Assembly: GCA_034620365.1 (NCBI GenBank)
Contig: JAQGEQ010000084.1
Location: 2,294,001 to 2,358,000, forward strand
DNA from: Pegea sp. RAD2-039
Lineage: Eukaryota > Chordata > Thaliacea > Salpida > Salpidae
Direction: 5' to 3'
DNA length: 64,000 nucleotides
A model generated the notes under the pieces. The model saw only the letters and a list, made by a program, of their open reading frames with translations, did not search any database and was not told the DNA's origin. Made by a program: the position numbers and the translations under genes. Below, piece by piece: positions 37,165-50,315 of this stretch; the first letter of the stretch is position 1, and each line of letters opens with the position of its first letter.

Positions 37165-40100
37165 GAATTTATTTATTACAGTAAATGCAAAGGAGAGTTT
37201 CTGAAGAGAGCACCTCTCGCTAACACACATTCTCACTAATAACATCTATTAAGTCAAAAGTATAGACAGCAAAATGTGTAACACATGGCATTTCAGTAGC
37301 CCTCAAAGCATATAACAGTGAACAATTACATAGAATGTTAAAGAAAAGTAAAAAAGAATCACATTTTAGAAATGGCAATTTTGCCAATATCAAAAGGGTT
37401 CAACTTCTTTTTGAACAAAGCGAGTGATTCTGGCATGACAATGTCTGATGGCAGCTGGTTCCAAGTACTAGTTGTACGGTATGAGAAAAACATCGCTCTA
37501 ATTAATGTACCAGGTGATATGGGCTTATTAAGATGTTATGTGTTTTGTCTGAGCTGATAAAAGTAGGTGATAAAAGACTAATGGAAAAAAATCATCGAAA
37601 TCCGTTAAATTCTTCCAAATTTATGAAACTCTTCCTCGACTTAGAGTAATGTTAAAGAGAAGCGATAAAGGTAGTGATAAAGAGGAAGTATATTTTCTTA
37701 AAAACCAAGCAGTGATCTGATCTGCGGTGTTGGAAAGTGATGATTTAAAAAAAGAAACGGCCTCAACTATCTTATCGACCGTTATGTCAAGATCTACCAT
37801 CTCAGAGACATTTGGAAGAATGTTGGAGTAGAAAAGAAAAGAAGTATTGCCATCGTCGGTTATGAAAACGCTATTAAATTGATTGTTTAGCAACTCAGCT
37901 TTATTCTCTGGTTCTATCACAAGCTGGTCGCTGTTGTCAAATTAGGGAGGTATTTGAGATCTCGCCCTAAACTTGTGATTTATGAAGCCAAAAATGTTTT
38001 CTTGTTAGGTGAAGATAAGATTGCACTTTCACTTCCTAAATAGAAATTAGAAACAGATTTCTTGTAAACTACACAAAGATCTTTGTACAGAGATTTGATG
38101 GAAGGGTCTGCTTTAGTTTGTTTGTAAACGAGGTTTTTTTAATGTTGTAAATTCCTTAAATATTTGAGCAAATGTGGTTTTCTGCTGACTCGATAAAAAG
38201 GTATGAATTTCTCAATTGAATCTTTAACGATGTTAGTAAACCTTGAGTAAATAGTACTGATGTCTTCGGTAGAGTTAAAAACAGAAATCCAGTCAACACC
38301 TGATAGAAACTTGTTTATGTCATTATAATTTCCACGATAAAAATTACTTTTGCTTGAAGTCCTAACGTTCATGGAAAAAGTTTGATTCATGGAGCTTGAA
38401 TTCAATCATGTTGTGATCGTATGTCAGAGCAAAAGGTTCTTTTTGCTCAACCTAGATAATGTTCTCAGGTTTTGATGTGATAAGAAGATCCAAAGTATTA
38501 CCACTAACTTGGGTCGAAAAAGTAACCATCTGAGATAGATTATTGGCATTGAGGAAGCTTACAAAGGCATGACTTGGAAAGGGTGAATTAGTATTATCGC
38601 TATCCAAGTTAAACGATTTTCCCATAAATGCTGAATTTGGGTTATTCCAATCAATTTTACTAAAATTAAAATCCCCCAAAAATATATAACTCATGACACA
38701 CAATACTCTTCAAAACTTTCAATAAGGCTTTAACAGTAACCCCGTCATTAATTTTAAAGGTTGGTAGGTACATATAAATTGAGAAAAATTGGACTTTGAG
38801 TAAAGAAAATCGAAAGCGATAATTTCAAACCTTGGAAAATTAATGACATCGATCTGAATTTTGGAGATCTTGGGTACAAGGGATATTTTGTAAATTACGG
38901 AATCACCGCCACCTCTATCATATAGTCTGTCACAACGCAAAACACAAAAAAGATTACCGTCAACCAGAAAGGAATCAGGATAAAACGGTTTCAACCAAGT
39001 TTCAGTAATAAAAGCAAATGTGAAATCTTGGGAATGCTTTCAATTGAAAAATTTTGTTAATTATCGATCGCGCGTTGAAGAACATACCTAATGTAATAGA
39101 AGAATTGTCTTTTTGACGTTCGTAAGATTTGATGATAAGCTTCTGTAAATTGATATCTTGGGCTGGAAGGATATTATTCACAATTGTGTGCAGAGAGAGT
39201 TTGAAAAAAGAAGATGTGGGTCCAGTGATTATTTGCCACTTCCGTTTTTTGAAAAAAATCTTGACAATTCTCAAAGCCCATGGTGGACCTCAAACTTTAT
39301 ATTTGAAATCAGTTGTTTGCTCTTTTTGATTTCGGTTATACGCCTCTTTTACAAGACGTTTGTTTTCTAAGCGATCATCTTCACACATATCATGCGCTAC
39401 TCTAAAGCGCTCGAATTTTTTGTCAAGCCTTAGCTTATACAGCTTGGCAAGAAACTTGCGTTTGTCCCAACTTTCCTGAAAGAACACTTTAAACGGTCTT
39501 TGATGATATGAGCTTTTTGCTCCAAGTCTGGTCATTGATACCTTTGGAACGTCCACAAAATCAAGGCTTTGAGAGAACATTTGATTAAAAAACTTACTGT
39601 CATCATCTTTATTAGTCTCACAGCCATTAGGATGACATTGTTTTCTCTGTCTTCACGGTCCAAAGTTAGTTTTTGTGCGTGGCGGTGACCTTCTTGGCAA
39701 GAAGCTGCACCATGCGAGCATTTTTGTCGGAATCGGAATCACCAACCACCGAGGCTCATGTGACAGGTTTCTTTGTAGAGGCATCCAGTTCATTCATTGA
39801 TTTAGACAAACTAGAAATTTTTTCGTTGATCTTGGCAACATCGTTGCCAATTTCAGATTTAGATCTGGCGAATTTAGCAGATACAGATTTACTGATGTCG
39901 GACAATAGGTTTGAATTAGCTGAGGTAGATGTTATGTTGATGGTTCTTCACTTAATGCAGAACCATTTAAATCCCATTTGCTACATCTGGTTGTTTTTAA
40001 GTGTATATCATAAATTTTCTTGCTCACATCGCTACAGGTGAGATGAAACCATGAGAGGTATTTAATACATTCTATTGCCAGATCTTCACCAGATCAAGTT

Positions 40101-40262
40101 TTATTTCAGGATTGGTTAATGTCATTGCAAGCTTGTTTTGTTGAAGTCGGTTTGTCAGAATTTTTCTGTATACTGGAACGTAAGGTCTTGCCACTTTTAT
40201 TTTGATCCACCATAGTTCTTACTTTCATGAAAGGTTTTTAGTAAAACCAAACTAAATGGTTC
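37165..40262 (-). mobile_element. Damaged CR1/L2-like LINE, ORF1 + endonuclease + RT remnants
   Basis: Reading from 40262 down, ORF1 starts at about 40213 and has a degenerate PHD-like zinc finger, then an open coiled-coil-like stretch, then an RRM-like/ORF1 C-terminus at 39290-39580 (MTRLGAKSSYHQRPFKVFF) ending in the RGPPWAL motif near 39280. ORF2 follows with an apurinic-type endonuclease: FFNARSIINK, then LGDFNFSKIDW at 38690-38640 and NTLDLLIT near 38490. A pre-RT segment lies at 37621-37920 (ENKAELLNNQFNSVF). The central RT domain is deleted. The RT end (FFSHRTTSTWNQLPSDIV) and the 3' UTR finish at about 37165. Frameshifts and stops are scattered throughout, so the copy is dead. Confidence 0.9.
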
Positions 40263-40620
40263 GAATCAATTTCTTATCCTGACAGAATAATTTATCACAA
40301 CTTATAATAGACTTATTCAAATATAATTTAATGTTCTAAAAAGAATTGTCTAGCGATTAATTATCAAGTCTTAACACTTCCTTGCTTACCTTCTTTTACT
40401 GCTTCTGCATGATTAGAATATTTTGCAATTAGCTGCTCATAAACATGTTAGTCGAATACCATCTTAATAAAAACCTAAAATTACTGTCAACATTTTTACT
40501 ACTTTTTTAACAATCAGTCGATTAAACATTTTGTAATATCAAGTTTTTCACAGAAAAATTCCTAAAAGATAGATTTTTTATTCAACACTCAACAAAACAA
40601 AATTTTAAAAGGTCAACAAA
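40263..40620. other. Short gap between LINE and BAP18
   Basis: AT-rich gap. A minus-strand AATAAA (plus TTTATT near 40577) is well placed as the BAP18 polyadenylation signal. Confidence 0.45.
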
Positions 40621-42216
40621 TTAAGTTGTATCAGAATGAAGATCAAGTGGTGGAAGCCGGGGTGGGTTGCTGATCGATAGCTCATTCATACCACCAACAG
40701 TCCTGTTTTCAACATTTGGTCTGCTACTGATATAAGTATCTAACTTTTTAAAACTAGAACATGATGTTGTAAGAAGATCAGAATTTATAACAGCTTCAGG
40801 GCAACGCTTTTTAGGAGTTGACTCTTCTAATGATGCTGGATACTCTTCAAATGGAACAGTTTCCTGAAGATATTAATTGAAAATTGGAAGTTTTGGAGAT
40901 CTACTAACTGTAGTGAGTGTTTCTATCGTTTCATATTTTCTTTTCACAGATGATTCAGGTTCTTTTGAAGTGTGATGGTCCGCATAAATTTTTCTCTTTA
41001 AAGCGTTTTTCAATTGTGTTCTGTAAAATTATAATGATAAAAAAAGCAGAGAGGATGAAGAGGAAGATTTTACGCGGATCTGGTCTTTACAACTTCACTG
41101 ATTTTCTGAACATCAGTTCCAAACCGATTTACAGCACTTCGTAAAAGTTCAATTTCTTCTTCAGTCCATTTTGATCTTTCAGATAAAAAATGATTAAATT
41201 TGATAGTGAGATGAATCAGTGCAAGATGAAATTAAAAAAATCATAAGAAGCCTAGGAAGGCAGGGGGTGGCATGCGCCTATGTTCTAGCTTCTAAGAGGT
41301 TCAAAATGGTGGACAGTATGAGGTTTGAAGTTCTGGGCACTGCATTGTGGTCGAAAGTTTGTGAAAAATTCCGCTGGATTTTCTATAATTTTATCTAATT
41401 AACCATAAGACTTTTTGAATTTGTAACTCTCAGCGATTCATAGAATAAATATAATAAAATTAAAAATAAATATGTAAAAGTTCATTAAAACATTCAAAGT
41501 TAATGAGTTCTAAAAAATAATTAAAAGATTTGATCCTCACCCAGGAGGAGCTTCAACTTGGGGATTTAACTGCATTATTAGCTCGGAGACTTTTAATAAA
41601 GTGTCTCCAACTGATGTGAAAATTTCAGATACCTTTAAAAATCAAAATAAATTATTAATTTTAAAAGAAATAAATTTATGATCATTAAAAAAATGTAACC
41701 ACTATTCTCCAAAATTTATATATTGAAAATTAATTTCTTATTTAATTTGTAATAATATAAAGTATATAATGTTATATATTTGATTATGTAAATAAAATTA
41801 TTTTTTCATATATTTTTTGAAATATATTTAAATAAAGTTTAATTCTATTTATCTTATTGATAAAAATCAATACATTATGTTTTGCAACTTATATATAAAA
41901 TATTCATAATTATAAAGTCATCATGAAGTAGTCTAAAATTAAAACTTGAAGAATTTAAATTTTGGAAAAAAGATTGAAAATTGTTTGAAATTAGAAATAG
42001 ATATTTTGCTAAAAAAAATGAAATATTATAGAAATGTAAAAATTATAATTTAGATAAAAGTCATAAAAAAAAAGATGTAAATTATAACAATGATAAAAAT
42101 TTGTTACAAATAGGTTAAATACTAAATTATTCATAAAGTATAAAATTTTAATTAAAAATTAAGTTTTAAAGTTATAAAAAATATACTACCTTTTGAACTT
42201 TTCCATTATCCTCCAT
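40621..42216 (-). CDS. BAP18: BAP18-like chromatin complex subunit (SANT domain)
   Basis: Five exons (42190-42216, 41541-41632, 41074-41175, 40909-41020, 40621-40863) encode 191 residues. The N-terminal block KVQKVSEIFTSVGDTLLKVS-ELIMQLNP parallels human BAP18 (KVGEIFSAAGAAFTKLGELTMQLHP). The single SANT/Myb-like domain follows (residues 41-86: SKWTEEEIELLRSAVNRFGT, TQLKNALKRKIY). The C-terminal half is diverged, Ser-rich and acidic. Vertebrate BAP18 associates with the MLL1/WDR5 and NURF chromatin complexes and reads H3K4me3 regions. The first exon is only 27 nt and is separated by a 557-nt AT-rich intron, so it is the least certain part of the model. Length compares with 172 in human. Confidence 0.87.
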
Positions 42217-45200
42217 AATTAAAAGATCAATATCAAAAAATTTTTACTTAAAATAAATAAAAAAATATTCAACTCTTATTTATAAAGGTTATACAAAATC
42301 ACTTTTAAAGTAAATAGTATACAAAAAATTATTTTTAAAAACAGTGTTTATTCTTATATCACAAAACTATTAAAATAAAGAAAAAAATATCTAAATAAGA
42401 TATTATACATATATAAATGATATTCAAAAACTATAATGCTTTTTAAAAATCGTAATGCAAAATCTTACAATTTAAAACATTGATTACAAATCTATTAAAA
42501 TCTTGTTTAAATAACCCACGATATATATACAAATTTGGCGGTTTATTGTGCCATAAAAAACAAGTTGTTCTTTTATATTGGTAAGTTACAAAAAAATGTT
42601 TAAAAGAAGTTAAATTAACTAAAGATTTACTTAAATCATAATTCATTTTAGAAACAAGAAACTTACAAGTAAAGGTTAACTAAATCATTTAGTTCTGAAT
42701 TGAAATGATTAAAAATTTATGTCAATTAAAATTATTTAACTGTTTATGTTTATATTTATCGAAAATAAATTACTTTAAAGTTATTGGATCGGTAATCAAA
42801 ATAGCTTTATCAAAAGAGCATTTTTGCAATCACTAAGTTTTAATTTAAAACGTTTGGTTTATGCGAACTCTTTAATCGGTGGTAATTAGTTTTACTGGAT
42901 ATTCAATTTTTTTATTTTCAAAATTTAACAAAATTTACCAAAAAGAAAACATAAAATAAAACCTAACTGATTTTATTTTTGTGGAAGAAATTTATAACGC
43001 AAATCTACAACTTTTAGATATAATGAAAACACTATCTTGTTGTGAAGTATATTTTTATGATTAATTCTAAAACTTTCACCCAAAAGGAATTAGGAATTTT
43101 ACTATTTAAATTGTAGTCTTAAGTTGTTATTATTAAAAGCAGCTAGTAAAAAAATCATTCGATTTTTCACTGCTGTAAAAATTGTTGACAGATTAAAACA
43201 TATTAGAGCTAGATTAAAAGAAATGTTTGCTTTTTAGTGCTTCTTCTTAGAAACCGTCGTGACCATATAGTTATAACAGAAAGTTTAGTGTTATGATAGA
43301 AAGTGTATTGATCATTCAATGGTTTTGTGTCTGCCAATAGTCTTATAATATAAGCAAGAGACTAATGTTTGCCTGAGAAGCAAACTCTCGCCCAGATCGA
43401 CCAAGAAGGCTGTGGACCATTTAGTGAGGTATTCGACCTGATTAGAGTGATTTGGAATACTGAAACTGTCGATAGATTGTTGATATACTCCAGTGTTCAG
43501 TTTCTTTTTTTCAGCTCCAGTGTAGCAGATGTGTGTTTTTTTTAATCAACTTCTTATAAAATGAACTGCAGAGTGAAGAAGCAGGGAAAATGATCCGAAT
43601 CTTTTATGTTATTGGTTATTCTAAGCCAATCGACCTTTCGTAATGCTTTCTTCCTGAAGCCATCTCCAAAATTACTTCTGGATTTTGATGTTTCTGTCTG
43701 AATCTCGTAAAAGGCTATTGGTATTACATTTAGAATCGGAATGAGATACACTAACGAATGCTTTTACACCATCCATGAATACTTGAGGCTTGCGCAAATA
43801 ACTTGTTTCACCATATCTCAAAGGATGCATGAATTAATTGACGGATGTTTGCATTGTAACGAATATTATCCGCAAATCTTTTTTATTGCTTAAAACCTCT
43901 TTGTTGAAAGTGGGTTTTTTTCTCATTTGCTTTTTATAATAATGATGAAAGGTTTTCTGGTAAATGACCTAACTGAGATTGGTTGATATTGTGATGATTT
44001 ATTAGGGTTCTGAACTTAGGAAGAAATTTTATTCTGAACATCTTTAAGTATTTAGGTAACCAGCCTTAAAGTAAGAAAAAATTGAATCTTTTTAAAAATT
44101 CTGCAATTGTAGAGCCTTCTTCAACATTTCTTCCAACTTTACATCCTTTTGGTTTTTTTATGCTGTAATTTTAGTCTCATAAATTTACTTTCAAAAATAC
44201 GTTGTTGTATTTTTCGAAAGGGAGCTACTTTTGTTTAGCAGCTGTGCATTCGAAAAAATCTTTATTACTAAAACAGATTTTCTTATAAACCATTATATAA
44301 AATGTACCTTTCTATATTTTTTATTACTAACCATTTTCGCCACCTTTTTGCTTTGTTATATTGTCGCTGTAGACATGTCCAAGCTGTATAAGTGTTTTTA
44401 AATTTTAATGCATGTGAACAAAAATTACTGTTCTATTGATTTTCTGGATTTAGAGCTCCTTCGACCACTTTTGTCAGTCAGTCAAACCTGTTTTTTTTTA
44501 TTCTAAGGGGCCATACGAGGATTTGAAAAATAAGGTATATTAGTAGCCGAGAAAAGTCAAATTTTGAATCTATAATTTCTAACACTTCAGCGGATTGATA
44601 CCTTGACCCTTTTTACCCATCGCCAGAATCTGAACGGTAGGTATGTCACTTGTCTTGAATAAGGGGTTTGGTAAACTATTATTATAAATATCTGATATTT
44701 TTTGAAATTATTGATAAGAAGCCAGGAAAAACTCTCATTTATTATCGACTCAGATATCTAAAAAAATGGCCTATGTAGGTTTTTGTCCTAAATCTAAAGC
44801 AGGCAAGACAAACCAACCTGAGAAACCGTGTAGAAAAATATTGTTTCTAGTAATTGTGTTTCTTGAAGACTCCTTTCCAACAAATATAAATTCTTAATAA
44901 TCCTTTTTTCATTAAACCTTTAAGACGTTTCTCTTTTGGCTACAGATAAATCTTTTTTATTGAATTCAAAATCAGGAGAAGAATCATTTAAAAGCTTTTG
45001 TTATCTAAAATACTGATTTTTATTATCTTTATGTGTCATTAATTTAGTAGTATTTTTGTTAAAGTAGTATTAACTGTTGAACCAAAACTTCATTTTAGTA
45101 TTTTTAATTTTTTTTTATTTTCACGAATAGTTGTGAAAATTATTTATGTATTACTTTGTCAAATCTAAGCTTTCCTTTGCCAGCAGTTGTTCCTTGTGGT

Positions 45201-46013
45201 AGGTACTAGTTTTTACATATCAATTTCTCTTAGATAACTAGTTTTTAGCTCATTTTGTTAATATTTTAACCAGTAAATTTTCAAATAGAGATGTTTGGTG
45301 ATATTGAGATGAAGGTTTTTTTAATTATAAATTAAGCTAAGTTTTGTATTAAATCTGAATTCTGTAGATTATTTTATCTGATATTTTTTGTGAATTAAGT
45401 AATTCAATTTTCTTTTTATATAAACTTGTTGGTTGTTATTTTTTATTTCAGTTTTTTATAAGAGGCTTTCAATTTTTTTTGACATATTTTAACTAAAGAG
45501 AGATTTCTTGCTGGAATTTATCGTTTTTTTAGTTGAAAATCTTTTAATTTAATTTTGTACTCAAAATTTTGTTTTTGAACTATTGTATTATAATTGTCTC
45601 TTTGTTTTAATCTTATGTGGTATTTGCATTAGTTTTTGGTTGTTGATTTCAAGTTAAAATTATTGATAAGTAAAAATAAAACATATAAATAAAATAAAAA
45701 AATTAGATTGTGAATTGCTTTTAATTAAAGTGGAAAATTAGATATATTATTTATGTATAAAGTTATGAATTTGTTAAAATATATTTTTGTATTTTGTACT
45801 CAATAAAATTATAATTAACAAGGCCATCAGTATCATTCATACATATATTAGGTCTAATAGTAGTTCTTGATATATTTTTTGATGCATAAATGAAATAATA
45901 AAAATCGAGATGTCTAAATAATATGTTTAATTGAATAAATTGTCAATTAAATTTATAATATAAATCATGATTTAATTGTCAAGTGATTGTAGATATTTTA
46001 TCTTGTAGGAAGT
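42217..46013. other. Long intergenic region, possible decayed element at 43.2-44.9 kb
   Basis: Upstream flanks of BAP18 (minus) and UBA52 (plus). Composition is less extreme between about 43.2 and 44.9 kb, where the minus strand holds broken open frames (for example 43554-43751). I could not match these to a transposon or gene family. A TTTTATCTTGTAG string just before 46010 looks like a 3' splice site, suggesting that UBA52 has a 5' UTR intron starting somewhere in this region. Confidence 0.4.
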
Positions 46014-46826
<813 letters not shown>

Positions 46827-46877
46827 ACCTTCTTTCCTGTCTATCTACTGTCTCGCGTTTTTCACCGGACACAGATA

Positions 46878-46883
46878 AATAAA
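46878..46883 (+). terminator. UBA52: Polyadenylation signal of UBA52
   Basis: AATAAA 52 nt after the UBA52 stop codon. A minus-strand AATAAA for the convergent arylsulfatase gene lies only about 20 nt further on (46905-46910). Confidence 0.65.
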
Positions 46884-46904
46884 ACGGATTCATACGAAAT
46901 TGTG

Positions 46905-46910
46905 ATTTAT
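46905..46910 (-). terminator. Polyadenylation signal of the arylsulfatase gene
   Basis: Minus-strand AATAAA (plus TTTATT) about 50 nt beyond the arylsulfatase stop at 46960. Cleavage downstream of it would fall within the UBA52 3' UTR. Confidence 0.55.
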
Positions 46911-46959
46911 TTGTTGATAACTACAACTTAATGACATCAAAGAGTTCTGCTGTGATGAG

Positions 46960-49347
46960 TTACTGCCACGGTTGCCAAACACCTCCATATAATTTCGGAT
47001 TTGATTTGACATCACAAGGAGGGTATACAACAGGAACAGCTGAGTGATTATATGCTGCTATCTTCTTTAATAAACGATCAACTACATCTGGAAAGTAATC
47101 TGCTACATTAAGATTTTCTTCTGGGTCAATATCTATATCATAAAGTCGAACACTTGGTTGAAAAAGAGTTGAGACATTTTGATGTTTCTTTTCTGCTGGG
47201 TCTGGTACGATTTGATCAAAACCTAAAGTTTCAATCGTCAGAGTTGATACAATTAGTTAATATCATCAACTTGCCTGGGTCACCAGTAAGCAGTTTCCAC
47301 TGACCAACCCTGATGGCTGAATGACCAGTAGTTGTATTTACATTATGTCGGTTTGGATAGGGCAAGAGGTTAGGTGATGGGCTCTTTGGTCTCGTGAACA
47401 TTGGGTCAATATTATGAAGAATTTCACGACGAGAAGATGAACTTTTGGGATCTGATAGTATCGGCCAAGCATTTATTCCATCCAATGGTTTAGTTCCATT
47501 TAAATTAGCACCAGCAACATGTAACAAAGTTGGAAACCAATCTGATACATGGATTAGATCTATATAAATCGAAAAAGAGTTTTTGATCAATACAAGGTTA
47601 AACACAATTCTGAAATATAAATTAGTTGTAGAACCACCTTTCGAAGTCCTGTTTGATCCTGAAACTCCAATTCCATTAGCAAATCCAACAGCTCTGATAC
47701 CGCCTTCCCAAAGACTTGCCTTTCTTCCCCGAAGAGGAAAATTGTTTCCTCCGTAAAGAGTTTGACCTCCATTATCTGAAATAAAAACAAATTGAGATAG
47801 ATGCAGATCTGAGGGTTTTAGCAAAATATCTTTCAACGTATTTAGAGAAAAGTAAAAGAACTGAAACCTGTTGAAAAAACAATTAAAGTTTTCTCTAGCA
47901 TTTGTTGATCTTTTAAAGACTCAACCACGTCACCAATAGCATCATCCATCGCAGTAACCATCGCCAGATAATGTTTACGAGAGTTATTTTTAATATGAGA
48001 ATATCTCTTTAAATATTTTTCTGGAACTTGTAAAGGTGAATGTACAGCTTGAAAAGCTAAATAGATAAAAAGTGGCTACATAGAAAATAAGATTCAAAAA
48101 TGAAGCTTATCGAAAGATCAACTGACTTTTTTATGGTCGTGATGTTTAATTAAATCTATAGTTTTGTCGCGATAAAGATAAGTAGAATAAGTGTTGTTAG
48201 TGAAAAAAACATCTTCATTGTGACGAAAATCAAATCCAGTGAAAACTTGTTTGACAGTTTCACATTTAACTGAATGAATTTTAGTATAATAGTCTTCAGA
48301 GCCTCCATAATAACCTGAAAAAGAGTCATCAGCTAAATAATTTAAATAAGAAGATTATATATGCATCTGATTAAGTGTTTTAACATAAACAGTTTTTGTT
48401 ATTTTATCTATGTTATTTCACTAGATATTTCATAATTAAGATTTCTAAATTTAAATTATGAAGTAAGCCTATCAAAATGATATTTATTAAAATGTATTTG
48501 TTAAAATGTATTTATTTTTATAAAAAACTAATCTTATAAAATTGATCACACTAAAGATTCAAATTACCGAAAAAAGAATCAAACCCGCGTCTTGTGGGCA
48601 AGCATTCTTTCTTATAAAATCCTAGATGCCACTTTCCAACTAGATGAGTTTGATAACCAACTTCCTTCAGTTTTTCTGGAAGTAAAACTTCATCTAGAGG
48701 AAGGCAATTTGGTTTTGTAGGATATAATACCCCATGCTGGAGACCTGTTCTTATCTGAAATATTTTGAAATGTTCAAGTTTTATTCACATGATAACCAAC
48801 TTTGATTTTTACATTCTTATTTAAACTCATATAATTAAATTTCTGTCAAGTTTCAAAAATAACTATTTATTTATTATGGACCTGATATCTTCCTGTCATT
48901 AATTGACTTCTAGTAGGGGTACAGATTGGTTGAACATAATAATTTTCCAGTTTAACTCCATCATTTGCAAGCTAAAAGTACAAATGAAGAAATGGTTGAA
49001 AATATAGAATAACTAAGAGACAGTTTTTAAAATGTTTAAATATTTGTCTATGATTTCACTTTACTCAAATTTTATAATGTAACATTGATGTGGGTAGTAA
49101 AAATTTGTCATTGAAATATAAATAAGCATAGAATAATAAATAAACAGAAATATCAGATGAAAAAATCTTTAGAGGGACACTTAAAGTCTTTACTAGCCTT
49201 ATCAATATTTGGTGTATAAACAACTGAATTATGGTAGCCAACATCATTATATCCTAAATCGTCGGCTAAAATAAAAATTATGTTTGGTTGTTTATTTCCA
49301 GACACACATTTCAGAAGTATTGTCGAGAAAATTATCCAAAATAACAT
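46960..49347 (-). CDS. ARSB: Arylsulfatase B/I/J-family sulfatase
   Basis: Eight exons (49198-49347, 48882-48971, 48568-48754, 48127-48314, 47868-48075, 47638-47775, 47275-47559, 46960-47222) encode 502 residues. A signal peptide ([17 protein letters not shown]) targets it to the secretory route. Metal ligands ADD lie at 28-30. The formylglycine motif is C67-T-P-T-R71. Other conserved blocks are [70 protein letters not shown] and GGVWQPW. ARSB removes 4-sulfate from dermatan and chondroitin sulfate in lysosomes; parts of this protein ([23 protein letters not shown]) look nearer to ARSI/ARSJ, so the exact paralogue is open. Introns 1 and 7 require GC donors (AAG|GCTAGT and CCAG|GCAAGT). An in-frame ATG also exists at 49389; 49347 places the signal peptide at the N-terminus. 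Confidence 0.93.
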
Positions 49348-50315
49348 TTTGTTTTGAAAATAATTATATGCAATATCTTGCATATTCAAAAATCATTTTC
49401 TTTTAAAGTATTAAAATCAAAATGTTAAAAAAGCAAGTTGGTTGTTGACTACAAAAATGGCATTTATCAAAAAGTATAAAAAGTTATTTAAAACAAACAA
49501 TTACTAAAACCGACTTTAAAAGAAACTAAAATACTAGCTACATAAAACACTTGCTTCAAAAAGAGTGATTAAACTATTGAACATTTATGTAAGCTTTTAA
49601 ATGTTTATCACATTTTTTCAGAGGTTTTCTTTCAGAACTTTTCTATAGTTTTATTCTAATTTTTCAATCAGTTAACTTTGTTATTATCATTTCAAATTTT
49701 AATTAACTAGTAAGAAATAAACATTTATCATAATCTTATGATCAATCAGATAAATTTTTAGAAGAATGAACTTAATCTTTCATGAAAAAGAAAAACGCTC
49801 TGTCTCCTTTATAAGTTGGTTATTAATAATGATATTATGTGTGTTTTGTGCACCTTCTACATTAATGACGTCTCAAACGTTTTGGAAATCTCTGAATAAT
49901 GATACTTGCTAACTTGAAAGCTAACTTACAAGTAAGTAAATTGGTTATCATCGAAAAAGCTTATAACTGAAAATAAAGTATTTGATTAAAATATTGTTTT
50001 TGTAACAAACTTAGCAAAAAAGTAATTCATAAACAAAAATAGTAATCTTTTGGCTTCTGTTCGTTAAAAGCTTTGATTTATTTTAATTTGTTGCTTCTAC
50101 ACAAAATTGCTGATATTTAATTGACATAGATTCAAAAAATTTATTTTATGATGCAAATAAAGTTTTATATGAATAAGTTATTAGCTAAAAAAGTCTAAAA
50201 AATACCCTCAAATATTTATAATGGAAGCACAAGATGGAAAAATCTTTACTTTTCAACAATAATCAATTAATTAAATTTGTTATTGTTTCGTCGAATGAAA
50301 ATTTACAAAACTTCA
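49348..50315. other. Gap between arylsulfatase start and ZIP 3' end
   Basis: AT-rich spacer holding the arylsulfatase promoter side and the 3' UTR of the ZIP gene. No exon or repeat is recognised. Confidence 0.5.

Noticed and set aside
43554..43751. Minus-strand frame suspected to be a retrotransposon endonuclease
   Set aside because: I could not find the endonuclease motifs or a neighbouring reverse transcriptase; the resemblance was too weak to assign.
49153..49389. Upstream start for the arylsulfatase at 49389
   Set aside because: It would add 14 residues before the hydrophobic signal peptide; the Met at 49347 gives a normal signal sequence. It is not excluded as a leaky alternative.
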